Origin: Terrimicrobiaceae bacterium
Lineage (GTDB): Bacteria > Verrucomicrobiota > Verrucomicrobiia > Chthoniobacterales > Terrimicrobiaceae
Length of the DNA stretch: 34,373 nt
Direction of reading: 5' to 3'
Assembly: GCA_023258235.1 (NCBI GenBank)
Contig: JALQZP010000005.1
Coordinates: forward strand, 1-34,373
Part shown: positions 1 to 8,469 of the stretch, one piece after another
Layout of the letters: every line of letters begins with the position of its first letter
How positions within the stretch are numbered: position 1 is the first letter of the stretch
Translations under genes and position numbers: made by a program
Notes under the pieces: model-generated
The model's input: the letters and a program-made list of their open reading frames with translations, nothing else
The model's database searches: none
What the model was told of the DNA's origin: nothing

Positions 1-1179
1 GTCGTGAGCAATCAAAGCATCAACGGGAACGTGGTCTCTCAACCACGCGATCAACTCACGCCGATCGTCAAAGCTGAAGGCAATGTAGTTGGTTGCAAGC
101 ATAGGAATATGAAATATCACAGCGGACACGGCCAAAAGAGAAGCCAAGATGCGTGTTTTTGAAAGGCCCTGACGATGAAGCTCCGAAATACCGAGTGACC
201 CGAGAACGCAGAATAGTGCGAGAGAGGGGAGTAGATATCTCTCCTTTTCCACCGGAGCTAGACCGAGGGCCACTATGAAGACGGGAGGAAAAAGCACTAG
301 AATCCATGTAAAAAGAGATGCAGAGCGCCGGTTGATCCAACATTTCCAACCCCAGATTGCGGATCCGATCAAGATGGGGACGGAGATAAGATTTCCGAAC
401 GCATTGATGTATTTGACTTTAAATTGACCGCGCGTTTCTTCCGCGCGCAGTGAAAAGCGCTTGAACTCGTTGTCAAGGCCACTGCGGGCCCCTGTGAGAT
501 TGAGGAGCAATTCCCAGTTGATGGCACTAAATATAAATATTCCTGCGGAAAGAAAGACGAGGGCATGAAACCAACGCTCCTTCCCGCGCGCGGTGCACAA
601 GATCTGTAATAAAGCCAATCCCGCGACTGCGAGGCCGATGTATTTTCCTGAAACGGCAAGACCTGCGGACAATCCAATAAAAAAGGCAGAAAGAGCCGAT
701 CTGTTTCTTGCATAAAAGCTCATAGTGTAAAAAGTTGCAGCGACACCAACCAGCAAGGCGCAATCCTCTTTCATATAATGAGCCAATTCGAAAAGCACGG
801 GATGAGACAAAAGTAGGGTCCCGCAAAGAATCCCCGCAAAGGCCCCGCCAAGCCGCCACGCCAAGAGAAGGAGTGTGCCGACGGAGAGAGCAGCAAAAAA
901 TCCCGAAAGGGCGCGACCGGCTTCTACCACAGCTTGGGGAGTCGGAGGAATGTGGGCTACGCCCACGAGCAAGTCGGTTGAGCGAAGCATCATCAGCGGA
1001 TGATGAAAATTCAACTGACCTGTGAGAATTTGTTTGGCTTTGCTTGGTTCGTCGGTGTGGTAATAAAAAGGGAAGTCGTTGTTTCGAGTGAAAAGAAGGA
1101 AGGCGGCCAGGGTGAAGAAAAGAAAGGCGAAGGCCTGATTTTTAAAATGACGGCTGTAGGGATGATGATTAACTGGCAT
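1..1179 (-). CDS. Glycosyltransferase family 39 / PMT-like multi-spanning membrane protein (3' end outside window)
   Basis: Manual translation of the minus strand from ATG at 1179 stays open to base 1 (393 codons): MPVNHHPYSRHFKNQAFAFLFFTLAAFLLFTRNNDFPFYYHTDEPSKAKQILTGQLNFHHPLM... with many hydrophobic helices and an early acidic D-E motif typical of GT39/ArnT-like proteins. Missing from the supplied ORF track because it has no stop in the window. Confidence 0.72.
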   Translation of the reverse strand, partial: MPVNHHPYSRHFKNQAFAFLFFTLAAFLLFTRNNDFPFYYHTDEPSKAKQILTGQLNFHHPLMMLRSTDLLVGVAHIPPTPQAVVEAGRALSGFFAALSVGTLLLLAWRLGGAFAGILCGTLLLSHPVLFELAHYMKEDCALLVGVAATFYTMSFYARNRSALSAFFIGLSAGLAVSGKYIGLAVAGLALLQILCTARGKERWFHALVFLSAGIFIFSAINWELLLNLTGARSGLDNEFKRFSLRAEETRGQFKVKYINAFGNLISVPILIGSAIWGWKCWINRRSASLFTWILVLFPPVFIVALGLAPVEKERYLLPSLALFCVLGSLGISELHRQGLSKTRILASLLAVSAVIFHIPMLATNYIAFSFDDRRELIAWLRDHVPVDALIAHD

Positions 1180-1260
1180 GGCGGTTATTTTAAGCCCTTG
1201 CTGGATTTGAAATATTCCCACTCATCCAACCAGCGAAGGGGAATTTTTTGAAAAAAGAAA

Positions 1261-1334
1261 TCGGGCCGGAGAGATTTGAACTCTCGACCTCTTGAACCCC
1301 ATTCAAGCGCTCTACCAAGCTGAGCCACGGCCCG
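1261..1334 (-). tRNA. tRNA-Pro (anticodon GGG)
   Basis: Reverse complement folds as a cloverleaf: acceptor CGGGCCG/CGGCCCG, D-arm GCTC AGCTTGGTA GAGC, anticodon arm CTTGA ATGGGGT TCAAG, T-arm GAGAG TTCAAAT CTCTC. Confidence 0.93.
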
Positions 1335-1505
1335 ACATCGGAACTCAATGTGATTCCGACGCCGGGGATTTTCAAGAACGAAATAGGGGGGGAACGCGGG
1401 GATGGCGAGTTGTCGTAACGGAAAGGTTCTTGCGGAAGCGAGGGCGTCTTCCTTGACCGGTAGAGGTCTTGTGGCAAAGGGGGATTTCGGATTCAATGCA
1501 GCGGC

Positions 1506-3566
1506 TTGAATTTATACACCGACAATTCCAGAGGGACGTCACACCAACGCCTCGACTTTCGCGTGGAGGCTCGTGCGACGGGCTCGAATGCGCGCGCAGC
1601 GACATTTCGCACACTGCACAACGAGGTGCGAACCCCTCTTTTTATGCCGGTGGGCACGCATGCCACGGTTAAGGCTCAATCGACGGCCTTTCTTGAGGAA
1701 TCGGGATCACAGATCCTTCTGGCAAATACCTACCATCTTCTCTTGAGGCCGGGGCCCGAGGTTTTCCGAAATGTGGGAGGGATTCACCGATTCATGAGTT
1801 GGGGAAAATCGGTGTTGACGGATTCCGGCGGCTTCCAAATTTTTTCGCTTCCCCATTCGCGATCGATGAGCGAGGAGGGCGCGGTTTTTCAAAGCTATCT
1901 CGACGGGCGCACGATTTTATTGAGCCCCGAATGCAGCATCGAAACCCAGAAGGCCATAGGAAGTGACATCATGATGGTTCTCGATCAATGTGTGCCATCC
2001 ACCGTGGATGAAAGCACGGCGCGAACGGCGATGGAGTTGACGCATCGCTGGGCCGCGCGGAGTCTTGCGGCGCGCGCCGATTCACCGCAGTCCCTCTTTG
2101 CGATCGTGCAGGGCGCGCTTTTTCCAGACCTTCGTCGAACGAGCGCGCATGCGCTTTGTGAAATGCCTTTCGATGGCTTTGCGATTGGTGGTCTTGCTGT
2201 TGGAGAGGGGAAGAGCGAGCGCGAGGACACGTGTGAATTCACCGCCGGCCTGCTGCCTCAGGATCGCCCGCGCTACCTTATGGGGGTCGGCACGCCGCTC
2301 GATATTCTCGAGGCCGTTCATCGCGGGGTGGATATGTTCGACTGCATTATCCCCACCCAAATGGCGCAGCGTGGTGGTTGCTTTACATCGCGAGGCCTCC
2401 TTCAAATGAGGCGGGGAATTTACAAGAACGCCCAAGAAGCTCTGGACCCCGATTGCGCCTGCCCGACTTGCGTTCGCTACAACAGGGCCTACTTGCACCA
2501 CCTCACGAAATGCAAGGAGACGCTGGGTTGGCAACTCCTCGGTCAACACAACATTTTCTTCTATCATCGCCTCATGCGTGAGATGCGGCAAAGCATCCTT
2601 GAGGACCGCTTTCTGGCCTTCTACAACGAAAAACGCGAGGTTCTCCAAATCGACGACATCGATAATCCCGTGACGCCGATGCGGCGCCGCCCGATCAAAA
2701 AACTCACGCTCGGCGAATACAAAATCCATACGGCTATCGAGGGTTTTTCCAGCATTTTGCATGTTTCCTCCGGAGAGATAATGCATTCGCGCACTCCGCC
2801 GATGGACGAGGCGAGGGGTCTCTATATTGAACAATCCGACCTCGCGCAGCACTTGGCTACACCGACCCCCGAGCCTCTGGTGATCTGGGATGTGGGGCTG
2901 GGAGCCGCCGCGAACGCCATGGCGGCTATTCTCATGTATGAATCCATGGCAGCGAAAGGGCCATTGCGACCGCTCCGCGTGGTGAGCTTCGAGAACGATT
3001 TGGATTCTCTCCGGCTTGCTTTCAAGCATCACGACCGCTTTCCCTATCTGCGCCATGGCGGGCCGCCAGCGATCCTCCAGCATGCGACCTGGAAGTCCAA
3101 GCAACACGCGGGCCTGGAGTGGAATCTCATCGAAGGCGACTTCCTCGCAACGATGCATCTGGCCGAGTCTCCGGATCTCATCTTTTACGATATGTTCTCG
3201 GGAAAAACCTGTGCGCCGGCGTGGACGACCGAGGCCTTCCGTGCAGTGCATGCCGCCTGCGCGGGTCGCGATGTCGAGTTGTTCACCTACACATGCTCTA
3301 CGGCCTCCCGAGTGGCCATGCTGGCGGCGGGCTTGAATGTGGCCCGTGGCCGCAATGCGGGTGACAAGGAGGAAACGACCATTGCCTTCACTCATTTGGA
3401 TAAAGGCCGCGAGAGGCAGCGGGACATACTCGGAGCCGAGTGGCTTAAAAAATGGGCGCGGTCATCGGCGAAGTTTCCTGCATCGATAGAAGCATCCGGG
3501 CATGATGCCTTCGAACAAATGATCCGCAACCACCCGCAATTTCAAGTGCGGGTGGGTAGGGAGTAG
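1506..3566 (+). CDS. tgt: tRNA-guanine(34) transglycosylase fused to a C-terminal MnmC/DUF752-like methyltransferase domain
   Basis: N-terminal half has TGT signatures (FRVEARATGSNARA, DSGGFQIFSL, GVGTPLDILEAVHRGVDMFDC, zinc site CACPTC...H). C-terminal ~270 aa has an SAM-MTase glycine motif (IWDVGLGAAANAMAA) and MnmC-type motifs (DLIFYDMFSGKTCAPAWTTEAFRAV, LFTYTCSTASRVAMLAAG). TTG start assumed. Confidence 0.88.
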   Translation: MNLYTDNSRGTSHQRLDFRVEARATGSNARAATFRTLHNEVRTPLFMPVGTHATVKAQSTAFLEESGSQILLANTYHLLLRPGPEVFRNVGGIHRFMSWGKSVLTDSGGFQIFSLPHSRSMSEEGAVFQSYLDGRTILLSPECSIETQKAIGSDIMMVLDQCVPSTVDESTARTAMELTHRWAARSLAARADSPQSLFAIVQGALFPDLRRTSAHALCEMPFDGFAIGGLAVGEGKSEREDTCEFTAGLLPQDRPRYLMGVGTPLDILEAVHRGVDMFDCIIPTQMAQRGGCFTSRGLLQMRRGIYKNAQEALDPDCACPTCVRYNRAYLHHLTKCKETLGWQLLGQHNIFFYHRLMREMRQSILEDRFLAFYNEKREVLQIDDIDNPVTPMRRRPIKKLTLGEYKIHTAIEGFSSILHVSSGEIMHSRTPPMDEARGLYIEQSDLAQHLATPTPEPLVIWDVGLGAAANAMAAILMYESMAAKGPLRPLRVVSFENDLDSLRLAFKHHDRFPYLRHGGPPAILQHATWKSKQHAGLEWNLIEGDFLATMHLAESPDLIFYDMFSGKTCAPAWTTEAFRAVHAACAGRDVELFTYTCSTASRVAMLAAGLNVARGRNAGDKEETTIAFTHLDKGRERQRDILGAEWLKKWARSSAKFPASIEASGHDAFEQMIRNHPQFQVRVGRE

Positions 3567-3572
3567 GGAGAC

Positions 3573-5258
3573 TCACCTCTCCCGTTTCGCCTTCTTGGGG
3601 AATTTTCCCTTGCCTGTGTCTTCTCCGGATTTGCCTTTGGCATTATAGGGAACGAGGGAAACCATGACCGGACCGGAGTTTGTATCGATCTCTCGCGCGC
3701 CTGTGCGAAGGATGTCGAGGAACTGCTTTGGCACTTGGGCCAAGGATTCACCGGGCAAAATGTCGATGAGTCCCACCGTGCGCCTCGGAAGCCCGAGTCC
3801 TTCTTCAAGGAGGCTCATGATATCGCGCGGAGTGATTCCGGTTTCGCGGCCGGCATTCAGGCGAACCCAAAGCATGCCTCTGGCCGGTTGGCGGATATTT
3901 CCTGCTGGGAGATCGGGTTGGGAGCGAACCGTTGGCTTGGGGGAATGGTCTTTTTCCTTCTCCGGCGCCACTTCGGGTCCAGCGAGCATTTCGATCACAG
4001 CCGAAGCGATATCCGTGGAGTTGAAGCCCTCCTCAAGCAAACGGTCGGTAACGCGAGTCGAAAGGTTGCCGCGATTGAGGACCTCGCGAATACGATCGAG
4101 GAGGCCTTCCACACGACGCTCTTCGACTTCGCCTGCCGTGGGAAGAGTTCCTCGACGTATTTTCATCCGGGTGAAGCGCTCGATGAATTGGAGCTTGTAG
4201 ATGTCGCGCCCCGAAACAAAGGTCACAGACATTCCCTTGCGCCCAGCTCGGCCCGTGCGGCCAATACGGTGGACGTAGTCCTCCGCGTCATAGGGAAGGT
4301 CGTAATTCACCACAAGCTCGAGTTCGTCCACGTCGATCCCCCGTGCGGCGACATCGGTGGCCACAAGGAATTCGAATTCGGCTTTTTTAAACTTGTTCAT
4401 CACGCGGGTGCGTTGCGCTTGTGCGATGCCGCCGTGAAGCCGGTCGGCGGAGAAACCTTGCGCGATGAGATCATCGGCAAGCTCATCGACCATCCGCTGG
4501 GTGTTGCAAAAAATAATCCCGAGCTTGAAGCCGTGGAAATCCACGAGTCGAAGGAGTGCTTCAAATTTCATGCGCTGGGGAACTTCGTAATACCATTGCT
4601 CCACTGTGGGAACGGTGAGTTCGCGTTGTTCGATTTTGACGGATTTGGGGGTGTTGGAATGGCGCTCGATCAGTTCGCGGATTTGCTTCGAAACGGTGGC
4701 CGAGAAAAAGACGGTTTGGCGTTCATCGGGAGTTGAGAGGAGAATTTTCTCGATGTCTTCGCGGAAGCCCATGTCCAACATGCGGTCGGCCTCGTCAAGG
4801 ATCACCATTTTGACATGACTCAGGTCGAGCGTGCCGCGATCCATGTGATCCATCAGCCGCCCGGGGGTGCCAATGACGATTTGGACACCCTTTTTGAGTT
4901 CAAAAAACTGACGCTCATACGAGGCCCCGCCATAGATTGGAACGGCGTGAATCCCGCGTTTGTGGGCAGTGAGTTTGTGGACCTCATCGGCAACCTGTGT
5001 GGCCAGCTCGCGCGTCGGGCAGAGGATAAGGACCTGAACCGAGCGGTCGGCGGCCTGGCAAATTTCTATGGCGGGAATCGCAAAGGCAGCGGTTTTACCG
5101 GAGCCGGTTTGGGATTGTCCCACGACATCGTGACCTTCAAGGAGGACGGGGATGGCGGATGCTTGGATCGGCGAGGGTTCCTCGAATCCGAGATCACTGA
5201 TGGCCTTTAAAATCTCAGGTGAGAGGCCTAACTCCTCAAAAGTTTTCTTGTTCATCAC
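3573..5258 (-). CDS. DEAD-box ATP-dependent RNA helicase with C-terminal DbpA-type RNA-binding domain
   Basis: Q-motif, SQTGSGKTAAF, PTRELA, DEAD, SAT, and HRIGRTGRAGRKG motifs; C-terminal MLWVRLNAGRETGITPRDIMSLLEE...LPRRTVGLIDI resembles DbpA RNA-binding domain. Confidence 0.95.
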   Translation of the reverse strand: MMNKKTFEELGLSPEILKAISDLGFEEPSPIQASAIPVLLEGHDVVGQSQTGSGKTAAFAIPAIEICQAADRSVQVLILCPTRELATQVADEVHKLTAHKRGIHAVPIYGGASYERQFFELKKGVQIVIGTPGRLMDHMDRGTLDLSHVKMVILDEADRMLDMGFREDIEKILLSTPDERQTVFFSATVSKQIRELIERHSNTPKSVKIEQRELTVPTVEQWYYEVPQRMKFEALLRLVDFHGFKLGIIFCNTQRMVDELADDLIAQGFSADRLHGGIAQAQRTRVMNKFKKAEFEFLVATDVAARGIDVDELELVVNYDLPYDAEDYVHRIGRTGRAGRKGMSVTFVSGRDIYKLQFIERFTRMKIRRGTLPTAGEVEERRVEGLLDRIREVLNRGNLSTRVTDRLLEEGFNSTDIASAVIEMLAGPEVAPEKEKDHSPKPTVRSQPDLPAGNIRQPARGMLWVRLNAGRETGITPRDIMSLLEEGLGLPRRTVGLIDILPGESLAQVPKQFLDILRTGAREIDTNSGPVMVSLVPYNAKGKSGEDTGKGKFPKKAKRER

Positions 5259-5305
5259 CCATGACTACACGCACAAACAGTCTTCGTCACGGGTTGATTG
5301 CGTCT

Positions 5306-6826
5306 TTAGTAGGACTTCGCCCAAACGACGCGTTGGCGGCTGGGTTCTCCCGTGAAAGGGCAGACTCCGGCTTCAGGCGCATCGACAAACGGAATGCAGC
5401 GGATTGTAACCTTGAGATCATTTTTGATCTGTTCCTCGACGTTCGGGCTTCCGTTCCAGTGCGTGAGAGCGAATCCCCCGTGGATCTCGGGCTTGGCGGT
5501 GTTCGATGGAGTGAAGAATTGATAAAATTCCTCCTTGGTGTCGATCTGGCGCGTGTTCGCATTGCGGAAGGCAGTTGCGCGCTCAAGGAGCGCGGATTGA
5601 ATCTCATCGAGGATTTGTGGGGCCGTGGCGGGAATCTCGGCAAGCGGCAAGAAGGCTTTTTCCTTGGGTCCGCGATCACGGCGCGCAACGGCAGCGGTTC
5701 CCTGAGCGAGATCCCGGGGACCGATCTCGATGCGAATGGGAACGCCTTTTTTGATCCATTCCCAATTTTTGACTCCGCCTCCAAGATCGCGGCTATCGAC
5801 TTCCACTCCCAGCGGGGAACCGTGGTAGCTCTGTGCGCGGAGCGAAGCTGCAAGCGCCTCAGACGCTTCCAGGATGGCGGCCTTGCTATCCTCCTTCGGA
5901 GTGATCGGAACAATCACTACGTGTGTATCGGCGATGCGCGGAGGAACGACCAACCCATCATCGTCGGAATGCATCATAATGAGCGTGCCGATGAGTCGTG
6001 TGCTCACGCCCCAGCTGGTTGTCCAAGCGTGCTCGAGTTGACCGGCGCGGGATTGAAACTGGATGCCCGAAGCCTTGGAAAAATTTTGCCCCAGAAAGTG
6101 GGATGTTCCCGCTTGAATGGCCTTGCGGTCCTGAACCATGGCCTCGATGCAGTAGGTCTGTACCGCTCCAGGGAATCGCTCGCTCTCGCTTTTTTCACCG
6201 CAGAGCACGGGGAGCGCAAGAAAGTCGCGCGCAAACGTCTCATAGACACGCAGCATTTTCATGGTCTCCACTTCGGCCTCCTCGCGTGTTTCGTGGGCGG
6301 TGTGGCCTTCTTGCCAGAGAAACTCGGCCGTGCGCAGGAAAAGACGCGGACGCATCTCCCAGCGCACCACGTTGGCCCATTGGTTGAGAAGGATGGGGAG
6401 ATCGCGCCAGGATTTCACCCATCGCGCGTAGGCGGCACCAATAATGGTTTCCGACGTGGGGCGAACGACGAGTGGTTCGGAAAGCTGTCCCGCAGGCAAA
6501 AGTTTTCCATCCTTCGCCTCCAAGCGGTGATGAGTCACAACCGCGCACTCCTTGGCGAATCCCTCCACGTGGGCCGCCTCTTTTTCGAGATAGCTGAGCG
6601 GAATGAATAAAGGGAAATACGCGTTGCGGTGGCCCGTGGATTTGAACATGCCATCCAGGACTCTTTGCATCCGCTCCCAGAGCGCGTAGCCCCAAGGCTT
6701 GATGACCATGCACCCGCGGACCTCCGAGTTTTCTGCCAAATCCGAGGCCTTGATCACCTGCTGATACCATTCCGGAAAATCCTCGTCCCTTCGGGGAGTC
6801 ACTGCGGTCTGAATTTTGTCGCTCAT
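5306..6826 (-). CDS. proS: Proline--tRNA ligase, archaeal/eukaryal-type
   Basis: MSDKIQTAVTPRRDEDFPEWYQQVIKASDLAENSEVRGCMVIKPWGYALWERMQRVLD; class II motifs (VVRPTSETIIG, RWEMRPRLFLRTAEFLWQEGHTAH); C-terminus ends ...RQRVVWAKSY. The ORF-track start at 6874 is probably too long. Confidence 0.93.
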   Translation of the reverse strand: MSDKIQTAVTPRRDEDFPEWYQQVIKASDLAENSEVRGCMVIKPWGYALWERMQRVLDGMFKSTGHRNAYFPLFIPLSYLEKEAAHVEGFAKECAVVTHHRLEAKDGKLLPAGQLSEPLVVRPTSETIIGAAYARWVKSWRDLPILLNQWANVVRWEMRPRLFLRTAEFLWQEGHTAHETREEAEVETMKMLRVYETFARDFLALPVLCGEKSESERFPGAVQTYCIEAMVQDRKAIQAGTSHFLGQNFSKASGIQFQSRAGQLEHAWTTSWGVSTRLIGTLIMMHSDDDGLVVPPRIADTHVVIVPITPKEDSKAAILEASEALAASLRAQSYHGSPLGVEVDSRDLGGGVKNWEWIKKGVPIRIEIGPRDLAQGTAAVARRDRGPKEKAFLPLAEIPATAPQILDEIQSALLERATAFRNANTRQIDTKEEFYQFFTPSNTAKPEIHGGFALTHWNGSPNVEEQIKNDLKVTIRCIPFVDAPEAGVCPFTGEPSRQRVVWAKSY

Positions 6827-7255
6827 GGCGGGAAATGATTGCGAGCCCCGCCGGATCGTAAAGACCTTTTTCACGGGAAGGACGTGGTTTTTGAGATTAG
6901 CAGAGGCACCGGCACGCTGAAATCAAACAGTGGATCTGCACTTGGAGGAGATCCATTCATTGTGGCCGAAGGAGAATTCGATTTCCATGCGGCGTATTTT
7001 TAAAAACTGCAAAAGGTCTCGCTCCACGCTGGAAGCGCTTTGCAACGGACCCTCATTTATGTTGGCGCGGAAGCCCCCCAATAGTGACATTGAACATTGA
7101 TCCCAGTTGGCAAAACGCCCTCAGTTTCATTTCGGATGTGAGTAGTATGAAAAGTAGGTGGCGCAAGCATTTCGGCCCTTTCTCTCCAAAGGAAGAAACT
7201 GAATGGAGACAATTCTGGGTTGACCCCATTGGATCACTTGTTAAAAAATGAAAAA

Positions 7256-8464
7256 ATGAATCGGCCTGTTTTTATAAATTCTAAAGTCGGCAAAAAAAAT
7301 AGGTTGTCAGTCTTTTTCGGACTAATGTTGGCAGGTAGCGCTGTGGCAGCATCGCCGTCGACAATAGGAGGGCGGCTGGAAGCCGTATTTAGCGACCTTT
7401 TCTATGAAAAACCTGCGGATGCCTCCAGTGAAGCACAAGCCAAGGATGCAACGAACCAAGGGTCACTTATTCCTGAGCAGAAGGCTGGACAAGCTCTCGT
7501 TATTGCCAGGGTTTCGGACCGCTCCATCCCCCCAAATTTTGCAACCAAGCTCGTGCAGCAGTTCCTTGCCAAGACCGCCAATCCCGGCATCAAGTTTGTT
7601 ACCGTCGAGGATTTGACCGGCACAGCTAAAGAGGCACTTCAGTCCAAGGCCGGAGACGGTGGAATGCAGGCATTTTCTTCAAACCAGCAGGCACTTCAGT
7701 TCGCCGCTTCTCAAGGTATTCCTGCCGTGCTCACACTGAGTGTTGAAAATTTAAATGTGCGTCCCGCTCAGACGGCATCGGGCATGCTTCTCGGTTCGGC
7801 TCGGGGGACGGTATCCCTAGTTTCAAATACAGACGGTGCACGCAGTCACTCTGGAGACTATTCTGCGGGCGCGAGGAGTTTTAACGAGCAACAGATCAAT
7901 GAAAAACTAATCCAAGACCTGGCGGCAGGACTCGCAGCCCAGGTATCGTCATGGCAACCACCTGCTGCCGCAGAGGGGATCGGTACGACATGTGAGGTTC
8001 ACGCCAAAATCGACGGGTTAAGCATGCCATCATTTGATATGGCGAACGGGGTTCCGACTTTCAGCAACCAGAGCATTCCGGTTTTTGCTTCCGGAGCCAC
8101 TGTTGAACTGGATGGCATTCTTGTAGGCCATACCCCATGCGTTATCCGAGCCGGCAGGGGAATGCATGAGCTTAAAGTCACGCGCGATGGACTCAAGCCC
8201 TACACGGCAACCATCAACCTCACTGGTCAGAATCGCTACGACGTTGTGCTTGTACCCTCGGACGAGACGCTCGAAAAATTCAATCAACAGTTAGTCTATA
8301 TTAGGAAGCTCGACATGGCACAAAAGGTCAATGACGCGGATGTAAAGGTTCTGGAGGGGTATGCAAAAATGCTACGCCAGAGTGGCTTCAGGGTTGATCA
8401 GCGCTCAGTCAGTGATTGGGGACATCTTTCGGTCGATCGCGAAGACCCAGCAAATAATAAATAA
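7256..8464 (+). CDS. Exported protein with C-terminal PEGA-like domain and possible CsgG/TolB-N-like N-terminal domain
   Basis: Signal peptide (MNRPVFINSKVGKKNRLSVFFGLMLAGSAVAAS); PEGA-like segment ASGATVELDGILVGHTPCVIRAGRGMHELKVTRDGLKPYTATINL; first gene of a same-strand cluster. Confidence 0.7.
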   Translation: MNRPVFINSKVGKKNRLSVFFGLMLAGSAVAASPSTIGGRLEAVFSDLFYEKPADASSEAQAKDATNQGSLIPEQKAGQALVIARVSDRSIPPNFATKLVQQFLAKTANPGIKFVTVEDLTGTAKEALQSKAGDGGMQAFSSNQQALQFAASQGIPAVLTLSVENLNVRPAQTASGMLLGSARGTVSLVSNTDGARSHSGDYSAGARSFNEQQINEKLIQDLAAGLAAQVSSWQPPAAAEGIGTTCEVHAKIDGLSMPSFDMANGVPTFSNQSIPVFASGATVELDGILVGHTPCVIRAGRGMHELKVTRDGLKPYTATINLTGQNRYDVVLVPSDETLEKFNQQLVYIRKLDMAQKVNDADVKVLEGYAKMLRQSGFRVDQRSVSDWGHLSVDREDPANNK

Positions 8465-8469
8465 ATTCC

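Noticed and set aside
2082-3395. 437-aa minus-strand ORF antisense to tgt-MTase
   Set aside because: Opposite a well-supported coding gene with conserved motifs; antisense frame is open because of codon usage.
5219-6610. 463-aa plus-strand ORF antisense to proS
   Set aside because: Shadow ORF of proS; no domain signatures.
6931-6955. Short inverted repeat tggatct...agatcca upstream of the envelope operon
   Set aside because: Only 7 bp arms; too weak to call as a regulatory site without comparative data.
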